From: Zetaproteobacteria bacterium
Lineage (GTDB): Bacteria; Pseudomonadota; Zetaproteobacteria; Mariprofundales; Mariprofundaceae
Assembly (NCBI GenBank): GCA_021545665.1
Contig: JAJRTX010000292.1
Coordinates: 1 to 5,540 of the forward strand
DNA length: 5,540 bases
Direction of reading: 5' to 3'
The notes beneath the pieces were generated by a model. That model was not told where the DNA came from. It searched no databases and saw only the letters and a list, made by a program, of their open reading frames with translations. The position numbers and the translations under genes are program-made. Below are positions 1 through 5,540 of the stretch, piece after piece. Positions within the stretch are counted from its first letter, which is position 1; the number at the start of each line of letters is the position of its first letter.

Positions 1-1419
1 ACGGGCCGAGCAGGGTACAAAGGTGATAAGCAGAGAAGAAACCACGCGGTCGCGTCCGCTTGATAATCCTTTGGTGGCGGCAATGGCGGGGACATTGCAA
101 CCCAGCCCCAGCAGGAATGGTACGGCCACTTTTCCGTGCAGGCCGATACTGTGAAAAAAGCGGTCCACGACAAAGGCAATGCGATGCATGATGCCGGACT
201 CTTCGAGTGCAACCAGCATCAGTACCAGCGGCAGCATATAGGGCACAACAATGCCGATCAGCCCGATCAGGCCATCGGTTACGGCGCGCCCGATAATACC
301 GGCCATGGTTTCAGGCTGCCATGCGGACACCAGTTCAGCCAAACGGGCTGCGGACATGGCATCCAGTGCAGTGCTGACTTCAAAGACCATGAACAACACA
401 GCTGCAAATACCGCCATACTGCCCACCAGGCCCCACTGCGGATGCAGAAACAACATATCCAGGCGATCTTCCCATACCATTTTAGGTTTATGGATAAGTT
501 GTGCGACCTCTTCAAACAAGCTGACTGCGCGATGGTGACGATCCGCTTCAACCTCGTCAGCCAGTGTCCGGGGCAACTCATTGGTAGCTTGCAATTGCAA
601 GGCTTTCACTTCAGCCAGCACTTTGGGGAAATGACTGCCCAGCTCGGTCATAAAATAATGATCTGCTTCCAGCAATTGCATAACCAGTAACTGCCGGGGC
701 ATGGCAAATGCCTCATGCAACTCCGGCTGTTCCAGCTTTGCTTGTAGCAGGGACGCCCATTTTTGAATATGTAATGCCGGAGCTTGTGGAAGTGGACAGG
801 CTGAACTGCGTGCAGTTTTCAATACCTGTTCAAACAGGCCTGGAAGCCCGTGTCCTTTTATCGCTGTAGTAGGAATAACAGGTACGCCAAGTTTTCTGGA
901 TAGTGCCTGCACATCAATATCCACGCCCTTTCTGCGTGCTTCATCCATCATGTTCAGCGCAATCACCATGGGTAAGCCAAGCTCGGCAAGCTCACACGTC
1001 AGCTCAAGGTTGCGTGCCAGTACACTGGCATCAATAACATGGATAATGATATCAGGACGGGAAAATGGCGCAGGAGGCTCACTATGCTCGTGTCGTGAAA
1101 CCAGGGGCCGTGCATCACCCCAAAGCAGGTATTTCAATGCCTCAAGATCATCTCCTGCCAGTCCGCGCAGTGAATAAATGCCCGGTAAATCCACCAGATG
1201 GATCTCATCCATGCCGATTTGTACAGGACATTCAGCATAAGGCTTATGTGTACCCGTCAACTGGCCGGTATGATAGCTGGTACTGGCTACAGCATTAAAA
1301 ATCCTGCTCTTACCACTGTTAGGCTGGCCAACAAGCGCTATGCGTAATCGATTTTCCCCACGATAGATGTGGCTGTGGAAAGTGATGGGTTGTTTCAGGT
1401 TGGATGCATGGGAGTTCAA
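1..1419 (-). CDS. feoB: FeoB-like ferrous iron transporter, N-terminal 473 residues (gene continues past left edge)
   Basis: FeoB proteins are inner-membrane Fe2+ transporters with an N-terminal cytosolic G domain. The translation shows G1 GQPNSGKS (residues 31-38), G3 DLPG (77-80), G4 NMMD (156-159) and a G5-like TTAIKG (184-189). A helical region follows, then the pre-membrane DRLDMLFLHP motif (318-327), LEESG (405-409), GCNVP (440-444) and PCSAR at the window edge, all typical of the FeoB pore. Family members are usually 600-800 residues, so the C-terminal part is missing here. The frame has no ATG after the upstream in-frame stop at 1456-1458. I placed the start at TTG 1419; CTG 1398 is an alternative, and neither has a good Shine-Dalgarno. 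Oddities: the switch I region (usually G-N-W-x-G-V-T) reads GQLTGTH at 52-58, and about 17-20 extra residues lie between G3 and G4 (about 110-130). No feoA lies directly upstream. Family assignment is firm; start and full activity are uncertain. Confidence 0.93.
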   Translation of the reverse strand, partial: MNSHASNLKQPITFHSHIYRGENRLRIALVGQPNSGKSRIFNAVASTSYHTGQLTGTHKPYAECPVQIGMDEIHLVDLPGIYSLRGLAGDDLEALKYLLWGDARPLVSRHEHSEPPAPFSRPDIIIHVIDASVLARNLELTCELAELGLPMVIALNMMDEARRKGVDIDVQALSRKLGVPVIPTTAIKGHGLPGLFEQVLKTARSSACPLPQAPALHIQKWASLLQAKLEQPELHEAFAMPRQLLVMQLLEADHYFMTELGSHFPKVLAEVKALQLQATNELPRTLADEVEADRHHRAVSLFEEVAQLIHKPKMVWEDRLDMLFLHPQWGLVGSMAVFAAVLFMVFEVSTALDAMSAARLAELVSAWQPETMAGIIGRAVTDGLIGLIGIVVPYMLPLVLMLVALEESGIMHRIAFVVDRFFHSIGLHGKVAVPFLLGLGCNVPAIAATKGLSSGRDRVVSSLLITFVPCSAR

Positions 1420-1510
1420 AACAGAAACAAGACTGAGACCAGAAGGCTGTTCAAGTCAAGTCAGGCTCTATTCAGACGGATGCATATAAGATATAGGCCA
1501 CACGTTTTTG

Positions 1511-1539
1511 TTGCGATCTATTGGCTTGTGCAATATGTT
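1511..1539 (+). promoter_or_regulatory. candidate sigma-70 promoter for the CPA2 antiporter gene
   Basis: TTGCGA (1511-1516) and TATGTT (1534-1539) are separated by 17 bases, each matching the sigma-70 consensus at four of six positions. They lie about 115 bases ahead of the antiporter start, which would leave a leader containing the inverted repeat at 1579-1639. A second -10-like TATAAA at 1622-1627 has no convincing -35 partner. The call is by eye and weak. Confidence 0.25.
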
Positions 1540-1578
1540 AAAGCCTGATGCCAGCTAAAACTTTTCGCACGATGTGAG

Positions 1579-1639
1579 GTGTTTAACGACCTGTTTTACC
1601 TGATTCGGCTAACAGATATTGTATAAACAGCGTTAACAC
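1579..1639. repeat. imperfect inverted repeat upstream of the CPA2 antiporter gene
   Basis: The left arm GTGTTTAACGACCTGTTT (1579-1596) is complementary to the right arm AAACAGCGTTAACAC (1625-1639), with a one-base (T) and a two-base (AC) bulge in the left arm. That gives about 15 pairs around a 28-base interior. The right arm ends eight bases before the Shine-Dalgarno at 1647. It could be an operator for a dimeric regulator or a leader RNA stem; the sequence does not decide between these. Confidence 0.45.
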
Positions 1640-1646
1640 ACATGAT

Positions 1647-1653
1647 GGAGGAG
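1647..1653 (+). promoter_or_regulatory. ribosome binding site of the CPA2 antiporter gene
   Basis: GGAGGAG ends two bases before ATG 1656. Pairing through its first part (GGAGG, 1647-1651) leaves a four-base spacer. This strong site supports the chosen start. Confidence 0.75.
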
Positions 1654-1655
1654 CA

Positions 1656-3308
1656 ATGGACTACAGCTATTTGAATGACACGCTGATCATCCTTGCATCA
1701 ACAGTGGCTGTAGTAGTTCTATTCCTGCGTATTGGTCTGCCACCGATTCTTGGTTATTTATCTGTCGGTATTCTTATCGGGCCTTATGGACTGGAGCTGG
1801 TTTTCGATGTCGAGCATATCCGGGTGCTGGCTGAATTTGGCGTGGTTTTCCTGCTGTTCACCATTGGACTTGAATTTTCAGTGCCATTGCTAATTCGCAT
1901 GCGCGGTTCAGTGCTGGGTCTGGGCAGCGGTCAGGTGCTGCTGACGGTGGCGCTTACCATGGCCATTGCCATGTATTTTGGTTTTTCTTTTGAAACTGCG
2001 CTGGTTCTTGGAGGTGTGATCGCTATGTCTTCAACCGCACTGGTGACCAAGCAGCTGTCCGATCAGGTGGAATTACACACCCGCCATGGCAGGAACACTA
2101 TCGGCATTCTGCTGCTTCAGGATCTGATGGTTGTACCTTTATTGATTCTCGTGGCCAGCCTGTCAGACCAGTCCGGATCGATATCGCTCACTACGGTGTT
2201 GCTTGCCTTTGGCGAAGGGCTGCTTGCTCTGGCATTAATTTTTGTCTTCGGCCACTGGGTTTTGAGGCCGCTGTTCCGTGAAGTGGCCGGTTTTCGCTCA
2301 GCAGAACTGTTTACCCTGACGGTGTTACTGGTGGTGCTGTGCTCGGCCTGGGCCACCCACCAGATCGGCCTGAGCTTTGCTCTTGGCGCATTTCTGGCGG
2401 GCGTCATGCTCAGCGAAACGGAATTCCGGCATCAGGTGGAATCAGAAATCAGGCCATTCCGCGATGTCCTGCTGGGACTATTCTTTATTACCATCGGCAT
2501 GATGCTGAATATAAGGCTGCTACCTGAAACCTGGCACTGGGTTCTGCTGCTGCTTGCCGTGCTGATACTGGCGAAAATGCTGCTGGTTATGGGCCTGTGC
2601 CGCCTGGCTGGCTGGAACAACGCCGTATCCATGCGCACCGGACTGATTCTTGCCCATGGCGGTGAGTTTGGCTTTGCTATTTTGATTCTGGCCCTTGATG
2701 GCAATTTATTTTCAGCTGATCTGGCTCAGATTGTGCTGGCTACATTGCTGTTCAGTATCGGTCTGGCACCCTTTATCTTACGCCATAACGCGAAAATAAC
2801 GGCATTTATAATGCCAACGGCCATGGCCATAAGCCGAAAAAAGATCAGAGATCAGCTTGTTAACAAGGCGTGCGAGCTTAATCATCATGTTATTATCTGC
2901 GGCTTTGGCCGGGTGGGACAGCATGCCATGCAACTGCTCAACGATGAAGGCATCCACAGCATTGCTATCGATCTGGATCAGGAGCGGATAAAACAAGCAA
3001 ACGATTCAAAAAAACCTGTTTATTATGGTGATGCGGCCAGTCTCGAATTACTCAATGCCTGCGGCCTGGCCCGGGCATCGGCAGTGCTGGTCAGTATGGT
3101 GGATTTCAATACCAGTATCAAAATATTACAGCGGGTGCGATCAGTAGATGCCGAACTGCCGGTGATTGTACGCGCCCGTAAAGAGATTCACCTCTTCCAG
3201 TTGTATCAGGCCGAAGCCTCTGATGTGGTGACCGATACCTTCGATACCAGTCAGATGTTAAGCAAAGAGATGCTCAGCAGGTACAATATTCACCGTCAGA
3301 ATCTGTAG
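1656..3308 (+). CDS. Kef-type monovalent cation:proton antiporter (CPA2) with C-terminal RCK/TrkA-N domain
   Basis: This is a predicted inner-membrane antiporter exchanging K+ or Na+ for H+, with a regulatory nucleotide-binding domain in the cytosol. Residues 1 to about 390 form a CPA2/Kef exchanger domain of about 12 hydrophobic segments. It includes GYLSVGILIGPYGL near the N-terminus, the Kef-type QD pair (155-156) in a central membrane segment, and a loop with SETEFRH (253-259) before LLGLFFITIGM. After a basic linker, residues 409 to about 525 form an RCK (TrkA-N) Rossmann domain with GFGRVG (416-421), the acidic residue D439 at the end of the second strand, and YGDA (457-460). At 550 residues it is shorter than KefB or KefC (about 600-620) and ends soon after the RCK domain. 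It therefore lacks the extended Kef C-terminus, and no KefF/KefG-like partner is adjacent. Ion preference and glutathione gating cannot be read from the sequence. It is divergent from feoB and converges on the yrbG-like gene. Confidence 0.93.
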   Translation: MDYSYLNDTLIILASTVAVVVLFLRIGLPPILGYLSVGILIGPYGLELVFDVEHIRVLAEFGVVFLLFTIGLEFSVPLLIRMRGSVLGLGSGQVLLTVALTMAIAMYFGFSFETALVLGGVIAMSSTALVTKQLSDQVELHTRHGRNTIGILLLQDLMVVPLLILVASLSDQSGSISLTTVLLAFGEGLLALALIFVFGHWVLRPLFREVAGFRSAELFTLTVLLVVLCSAWATHQIGLSFALGAFLAGVMLSETEFRHQVESEIRPFRDVLLGLFFITIGMMLNIRLLPETWHWVLLLLAVLILAKMLLVMGLCRLAGWNNAVSMRTGLILAHGGEFGFAILILALDGNLFSADLAQIVLATLLFSIGLAPFILRHNAKITAFIMPTAMAISRKKIRDQLVNKACELNHHVIICGFGRVGQHAMQLLNDEGIHSIAIDLDQERIKQANDSKKPVYYGDAASLELLNACGLARASAVLVSMVDFNTSIKILQRVRSVDAELPVIVRARKEIHLFQLYQAEASDVVTDTFDTSQMLSKEMLSRYNIHRQNL

Positions 3309-3317
3309 ACAATCAGT

Positions 3318-3342
3318 CTGTTTATGATTGCATGATAAACAG
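3318..3342. terminator. hairpin between convergent genes, possible weak bidirectional terminator
   Basis: CTGTTTAT (3318-3325) and ATAAACAG (3335-3342) are perfect inverted copies around a nine-base loop. The hairpin lies just past the antiporter stop (3306-3308) and overlaps the yrbG-like stop codon (3322-3324). A competing stem pairs CAATCA (3310-3315) with TGATTG (3325-3330). No T-run follows on either strand and the stem is AT-rich, so intrinsic termination would be weak. Confidence 0.35.
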
Positions 3343-4284
3343 TATATAGAGATAAGTGCAGAATCCACTTGCCAGCAACGTACCTTCCAGGCGGTTGATT
3401 TTGCCCTGCGAGCGAATGCCAAAGGCCATAACAAACATGGCAATGGTAAAGGCAAACATCACCGGCAGGTCACGTAGCAGAATGTCACTGTTGAAGGCAT
3501 GGGGATGAATCAGTGCAGGCATACTCAGTACGGCCAGCAGATTAAACATGTTCGAACCAATCACATTGCCGATGGCAAGCTCGGCCTCATTTTTCAGCAC
3601 ACTGACAATGGAAGCTACAAGTTCCGGCAGACTGGTGCCGATAGCAACAATCGTTAAGCCAATCACTAGGTCACTGATACCGAGAATCTGTGCGATCTCA
3701 ACCGCGCCCCAGACCACAATCCTGGAGCTGAATAACAATACGAGCAACCCGACTATAAACCATAACCCGGCCATTTTCATCGGCATATGCGCCGGAATAA
3801 CTTCTGCGAATTCTTCTTCTATGGGATCATGACGTTCACGTTTGCCCAGTCTGACCAGCCACCAGAGCAACACGATCAGCCCGGCCAGCAGGGTTATGCC
3901 ATCCCACAGGTTCAGATCACCATCAGCCATCAGTGCAAAAGCCAGAAACATGACCAGGAAGAGAACAGGCAGTTCGCGCCGTAACGTCAGTGATTTCACT
4001 GTTAACGGGGCAACCATAGCTGTAACACCAAGAACAAGGCCGATATTTGCGATATTCGAGCCCAGTGCATTACCAATACCCAGATCGCTGTTTCCCTCGA
4101 AGGCCGCCATGGCCGCAATCAGCATTTCCGGAAATGAAGTGCCCAGGCTGACAATGGTCAAGCCGATAATCATTGGCGAGATGCGGAAATTCCGTGCTAT
4201 GGCGGAGGCGCCATCAACAAAACGGTCAGCGCCCCAAACCAGTAGCAGAAAACCTCCAATGATGGCCAGACTAGCTTGTAACAT
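3322..4284 (-). CDS. calcium/sodium antiporter, YrbG-like (CaCA family)
   Basis: This 320-residue inner-membrane protein belongs to the Ca2+:cation antiporter superfamily and is close in length and layout to E. coli YrbG (325). The two inverted alpha repeats are clear. Alpha-1 has GLTIVSLGTSFPE (41-53) and GNALGSNIAN (71-80); alpha-2 has GLTIVAIGTSLPE (209-221) and GNVIGSNMFN (239-248). The glutamates E53 and E221 match the central ion-binding glutamates of the family, and the matching second-helix positions are N80 and N248. About ten hydrophobic segments are split by a charged cytosolic loop at about 145-170 containing EEEFAE. The start ATG 4284 follows purC by 17 bases with a modest AGGG seven bases upstream, so translation probably depends on the purC transcript. 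The transport role is known for the family, but YrbG itself is poorly defined, so the exact ions are inferred. Confidence 0.92.
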   Translation of the reverse strand: MLQASLAIIGGFLLLVWGADRFVDGASAIARNFRISPMIIGLTIVSLGTSFPEMLIAAMAAFEGNSDLGIGNALGSNIANIGLVLGVTAMVAPLTVKSLTLRRELPVLFLVMFLAFALMADGDLNLWDGITLLAGLIVLLWWLVRLGKRERHDPIEEEFAEVIPAHMPMKMAGLWFIVGLLVLLFSSRIVVWGAVEIAQILGISDLVIGLTIVAIGTSLPELVASIVSVLKNEAELAIGNVIGSNMFNLLAVLSMPALIHPHAFNSDILLRDLPVMFAFTIAMFVMAFGIRSQGKINRLEGTLLASGFCTYLYILFIMQS

Positions 4285-4301
4285 GATCAGGCCCTACCCA
4301 A

Positions 4302-5192
4302 TCAACGTTCACTCACCAGGCGGGACTGTGCCTCGTGATATTTGGCCGATGTCACTGCCATGATTTCATCGGGAACCTGTGGTCCCGGCGCCTGTTTGTC
4401 CCAGTCCAGCGTTTCCAGCCAGTCACGAATATACTGCTTGTCAAAGCTGGGCGGACTAAGGCCGGGCTGATAAGCGTCTACTGGCCAGAAACGGGATGAA
4501 TCCGGCGTCAGTGATTCGTCGATCTGTACTAACGCCCCATTTTCATCCAGCCCAAACTCGAATTTAGTGTCGGCAATAATAATGCCCTTTTCCAGCGCAT
4601 AAGCAGTTGCTTCTTTATACAGGGCCAGACTCGCATCCCGCACCTGCCTAGCAAGATCAGATCCAATAATGTGACACATTTGTTCAAAGCTGATATTTTC
4701 ATCATGGTCGCCTACACTGGCTTTTGTTGATGGCGTAAAAATCGCTTCCGGCAGCTGATCGGCCAGGTTAAGCCCTGCTGGCAGCTTAATGCCACATACC
4801 GAACCCCGCTTGCCATACTCTTTCCAGCCCGATCCAATCAGATAACCACGCACAATGGCTTCAATCGGTAAAGGTTTCAGCCGTTTGACTACAATGGCCC
4901 GCGAGCGCACGCGATCACGTTCAGCCACATCCGGAATAGCCTCTTCCAGACTCATATCAGACAAATGGTTGGGCACGATATGGGCGAGCTTGTGAAACCA
5001 GAACTCCGATACCACTGTCAGCACTTCGCCCTTACCCGGCACAGGCGTAGGCAGAACCACATCAAAAGCGGACAGTCGATCCGTGGTCACGATCAGCAGA
5101 TGCTTATCATCCACCTCATACATATCGCGCACCTTGCCGCTGTGCAGTAATTTAAGGCTGTTAATTTCGGCATGAAACATGGCGTTTGGCAT
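4302..5192 (-). CDS. purC: phosphoribosylaminoimidazole-succinocarboxamide synthase (SAICAR synthetase)
   Basis: PurC catalyses the ATP-dependent joining of CAIR and aspartate to give SAICAR in de novo purine synthesis, in the cytosol. Numbered from the second ATG (296 residues), the sequence shows the nucleotide-binding HSGKVRDMYEV (17-27), TDRLSAFD (37-44), signature LPIEAIVRGYLIGSGW (108-123), FTPSTKA (152-158), IIADTKFEFGLDENG (205-219) and QIDESLTPDSSRFW (223-236). All expected motifs are intact. The length is that of the longer PurC form rather than the roughly 237-residue E. coli form. Two adjacent ATGs are possible: AGGAG (5198-5202) lies five bases from ATG 5192 but only two from ATG 5195, so 5192 is preferred. 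It is the first gene of a likely purC-yrbG-like operon and has its own -10 element about 30 bases upstream. Confidence 0.96.
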   Translation of the reverse strand: MPNAMFHAEINSLKLLHSGKVRDMYEVDDKHLLIVTTDRLSAFDVVLPTPVPGKGEVLTVVSEFWFHKLAHIVPNHLSDMSLEEAIPDVAERDRVRSRAIVVKRLKPLPIEAIVRGYLIGSGWKEYGKRGSVCGIKLPAGLNLADQLPEAIFTPSTKASVGDHDENISFEQMCHIIGSDLARQVRDASLALYKEATAYALEKGIIIADTKFEFGLDENGALVQIDESLTPDSSRFWPVDAYQPGLSPPSFDKQYIRDWLETLDWDKQAPGPQVPDEIMAVTSAKYHEAQSRLVSER

Positions 5193-5197
5193 CATTT

Positions 5198-5202
5198 CTC
5201 CT
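5198..5202 (-). promoter_or_regulatory. purC: ribosome binding site deciding the purC start
   Basis: AGGAG reads on the minus strand ahead of the tandem ATGATG. Its spacing is five bases to the second ATG (5192) and two to the first (5195), which favours the second. Confidence 0.7.
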
Positions 5203-5223
5203 GTATTCTGTTAACATGCACGG

Positions 5224-5229
5224 ATTATA
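5224..5229 (-). promoter_or_regulatory. purC: -10 element of a probable purC promoter
   Basis: A perfect TATAAT reads on the minus strand, within TGATAATATAAT, and lies 31 bases before ATG 5192. The expected -35 position 17 bases upstream (GGGCAT) is a poor match, so the promoter may need an activator or be weak. No PurR-like operator was recognised. Confidence 0.45.
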
Positions 5230-5232
5230 TTA

Positions 5233-5466
5233 TCAGGCGGCGAAAAATGCCCGATTAAAGACACTCATACAAGTTATGTGCGGCTTCAATCGCCGGATTT
5301 GCATGCAATAGACAAATTCTTCATCTCTGCTGTAGCGCGCAGGAGGAAGAGTTAACCAATGGTCAGGCTGACCGATCAGGAGCAACAAGAGATTATCTGT
5401 TTTATTATCTATCTTCAGGAGTAAAACCACCGGCTTTGAGCCGGTCAGCTTCAGCTTGATGTTCAT
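5233..5466 (-). CDS. doubtful 77-residue reading frame starting in the left arm of the palindrome
   Basis: The frame opens with ATGAAC five bases after a perfect AGGAGGAG (5472-5479, minus strand), a very good initiation site. It ends at 5233, just before the purC -10. The predicted peptide starts MNIKLKLTGSKPVVLLLKID and has a leucine-rich stretch near residues 26-31, but I recognise no domain, signal peptide or clear membrane helix. A terminator-like hairpin lies within codons 8-15, which argues against full expression. The initiation site may exist only because it mirrors the one at 5513-5528. It could be a leader peptide, a decayed gene fragment or chance. Confidence 0.2.
   Translation of the reverse strand: MNIKLKLTGSKPVVLLLKIDNKTDNLLLLLIGQPDHWLTLPPARYSRDEEFVYCMQIRRLKPHITCMSVFNRAFFAA
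5359..5424 (+). CDS. doubtful 21-residue small reading frame
   Basis: ATG 5359 follows AGGAGG (5341-5346) at a long 12-base spacing and encodes MVRLTDQEQQEIICFIIYLQ plus a final E, ending with TAA. The peptide is polar at the N-terminus with a short hydrophobic ICFIIYL patch. The hairpin at 5429-5445 starts five bases after the stop, an arrangement resembling a leader peptide. No family is recognised and chance is a serious alternative. Confidence 0.15.
   Translation: MVRLTDQEQQEIICFIIYLQE
5423..5445 (-). terminator. intrinsic-terminator-like hairpin, leftward
   Basis: On the minus strand ACCGGCT and AGCCGGT form a perfect 7-bp GC-rich stem around a CAA loop (5429-5445), followed by GG and then four Ts (5423-5426). 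The T-run is short, so efficiency is uncertain. It would stop transcripts coming from the right soon after they cross the palindrome, shielding purC from read-through. On the plus strand the same stem lacks a T-run. Confidence 0.5.
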
Positions 5467-5531
5467 AATCTCTCCTCCTGTTTTGGCTCGCCCATTGGGT
5501 GAAAGCCAAAACAGGAGGAGAGATTATGAAC
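5461..5531. repeat. perfect 28-bp inverted repeat with mirrored ribosome binding sites and starts
   Basis: Bases 5461-5488 are the exact reverse complement of 5504-5531, separated by 15 bases. The spacer nearly continues the stem: CGCCC can pair with GGGTG around ATT, with an AA bulge before the outer stem. The whole 71-base unit can thus fold as one hairpin of about 33 pairs. Each arm, read outward, contains AGGAGGAG, a five-base spacer and ATGAAC. Beyond the arms the flanks differ completely and no target-site duplication is evident. It may be a regulatory leader hairpin, a small palindromic repeat element, or the result of template switching. Confidence 0.9.
5513..5520 (+). promoter_or_regulatory. 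ribosome binding site inside the right arm of the palindrome
   Basis: AGGAGGAG lies five bases before ATG 5526, an ideal site for a gene reading right out of the window. A transcript starting left of about 5470 would pair this site with 5472-5479 and hide it. Confidence 0.5.
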
Positions 5532-5540
5532 TATAGTACA
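5526..5540 (+). CDS. possible start of a rightward gene, five codons visible
   Basis: ATGAACTATAGTACA gives MNYST and runs off the window. The strong Shine-Dalgarno at 5513-5520 is the only support. Nothing can be said about its product. Confidence 0.3.

Larger units (their letters stand above)
5230..5460. other. region upstream of purC with no recognisable protein gene
   Basis: No known protein or RNA family is recognisable here on either strand. The stretch is rich in small dyads: TTGCATGCAA (5299-5308), GGTCAG-G-CTGACC (5361-5373) and the hairpin at 5429-5445. It has several purine-rich, Shine-Dalgarno-like patches on the plus strand at 5341-5346, 5378-5382 and 5416-5421. Two doubtful reading frames are listed separately. 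It may be a long leader or intergenic regulatory region. Confidence 0.4.

Noticed and set aside
136..690. 184-codon plus-strand open frame
   Set aside because: It lies antisense to feoB; its His- and Gln-rich composition is typical of a shadow frame and shows no domain, while the minus strand has clear FeoB motifs.
1420..1655. feoA or a Fur box expected next to feoB
   Set aside because: No frame of FeoA length was found on the minus strand, and the AT-rich stretch at 1482-1498 does not match the Fur consensus convincingly.
3842..4363. 173-codon plus-strand open frame
   Set aside because: It is antisense to the yrbG-like antiporter and the purC end, and is Ser/Pro/Ile-rich without a family match or ribosome binding site.
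5461..5531. invertible promoter or DNA-inversion switch
   Set aside because: Only 15 bases separate the arms, too few to hold a promoter, and no recombinase gene is in the window.
5461..5531. fold-back amplification or assembly artefact
   Set aside because: Such artefacts normally give long mirrored flanks; here identity stops sharply at 28 bp on both sides. It cannot be fully excluded so near the window end.
1..5540. CRISPR array, tRNA, rRNA or insertion sequence
   Set aside because: No regularly spaced direct repeats, tRNA-like cloverleaf, rRNA sequence or transposase motif was seen.

Overview
The window looks like chromosomal DNA of a gammaproteobacterium or close relative, of roughly even base composition. 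This rests on protein style only (an YrbG-like Ca2+/Na+ antiporter, a Kef-like CPA2 antiporter, a long-form PurC of about 296 residues); no rRNA or other strong taxonomic marker is present. Most of the window is ordinary housekeeping and ion-transport sequence. The least explained part is the last 300 bases.

Layout. Positions 1-1419 (minus strand) hold the N-terminal 473 codons of a divergent FeoB ferrous iron transporter that runs off the left edge. A 236-base divergent intergenic region follows, with an imperfect inverted repeat just ahead of the next gene. Positions 1656-3308 (plus) encode a 550-residue Kef-type monovalent cation/proton antiporter with a C-terminal NAD-binding RCK domain. 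It converges on a minus-strand pair, purC (4302-5192) followed after 17 bases by a yrbG-like calcium/sodium antiporter gene (3322-4284), which are probably co-transcribed. Only 13 bases separate the two converging stop codons, and a small hairpin overlaps the yrbG-like stop.

Positions 5193-5540 hold the purC control region and then a structure-rich stretch without a recognisable protein. A terminator-like hairpin and two doubtful small reading frames precede a perfect 28-bp inverted repeat (5461-5488 / 5504-5531). Each arm carries the same strong Shine-Dalgarno sequence and an ATGAAC start, one reading left and one reading right. Any transcript crossing it would fold its own ribosome binding site and start codon into a very long stem.

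Functionally, three inner-membrane ion transporters (Fe2+; K+ or Na+ against H+; Ca2+ against Na+) sit near one purine biosynthesis gene. Their orientations show separate transcription units, so no joint pathway is claimed. The items most worth following up are the mirrored translation-start palindrome and the unusual FeoB (no ATG start, altered G2 region, extra segment in the G domain). I did not find a clear new multi-gene system.
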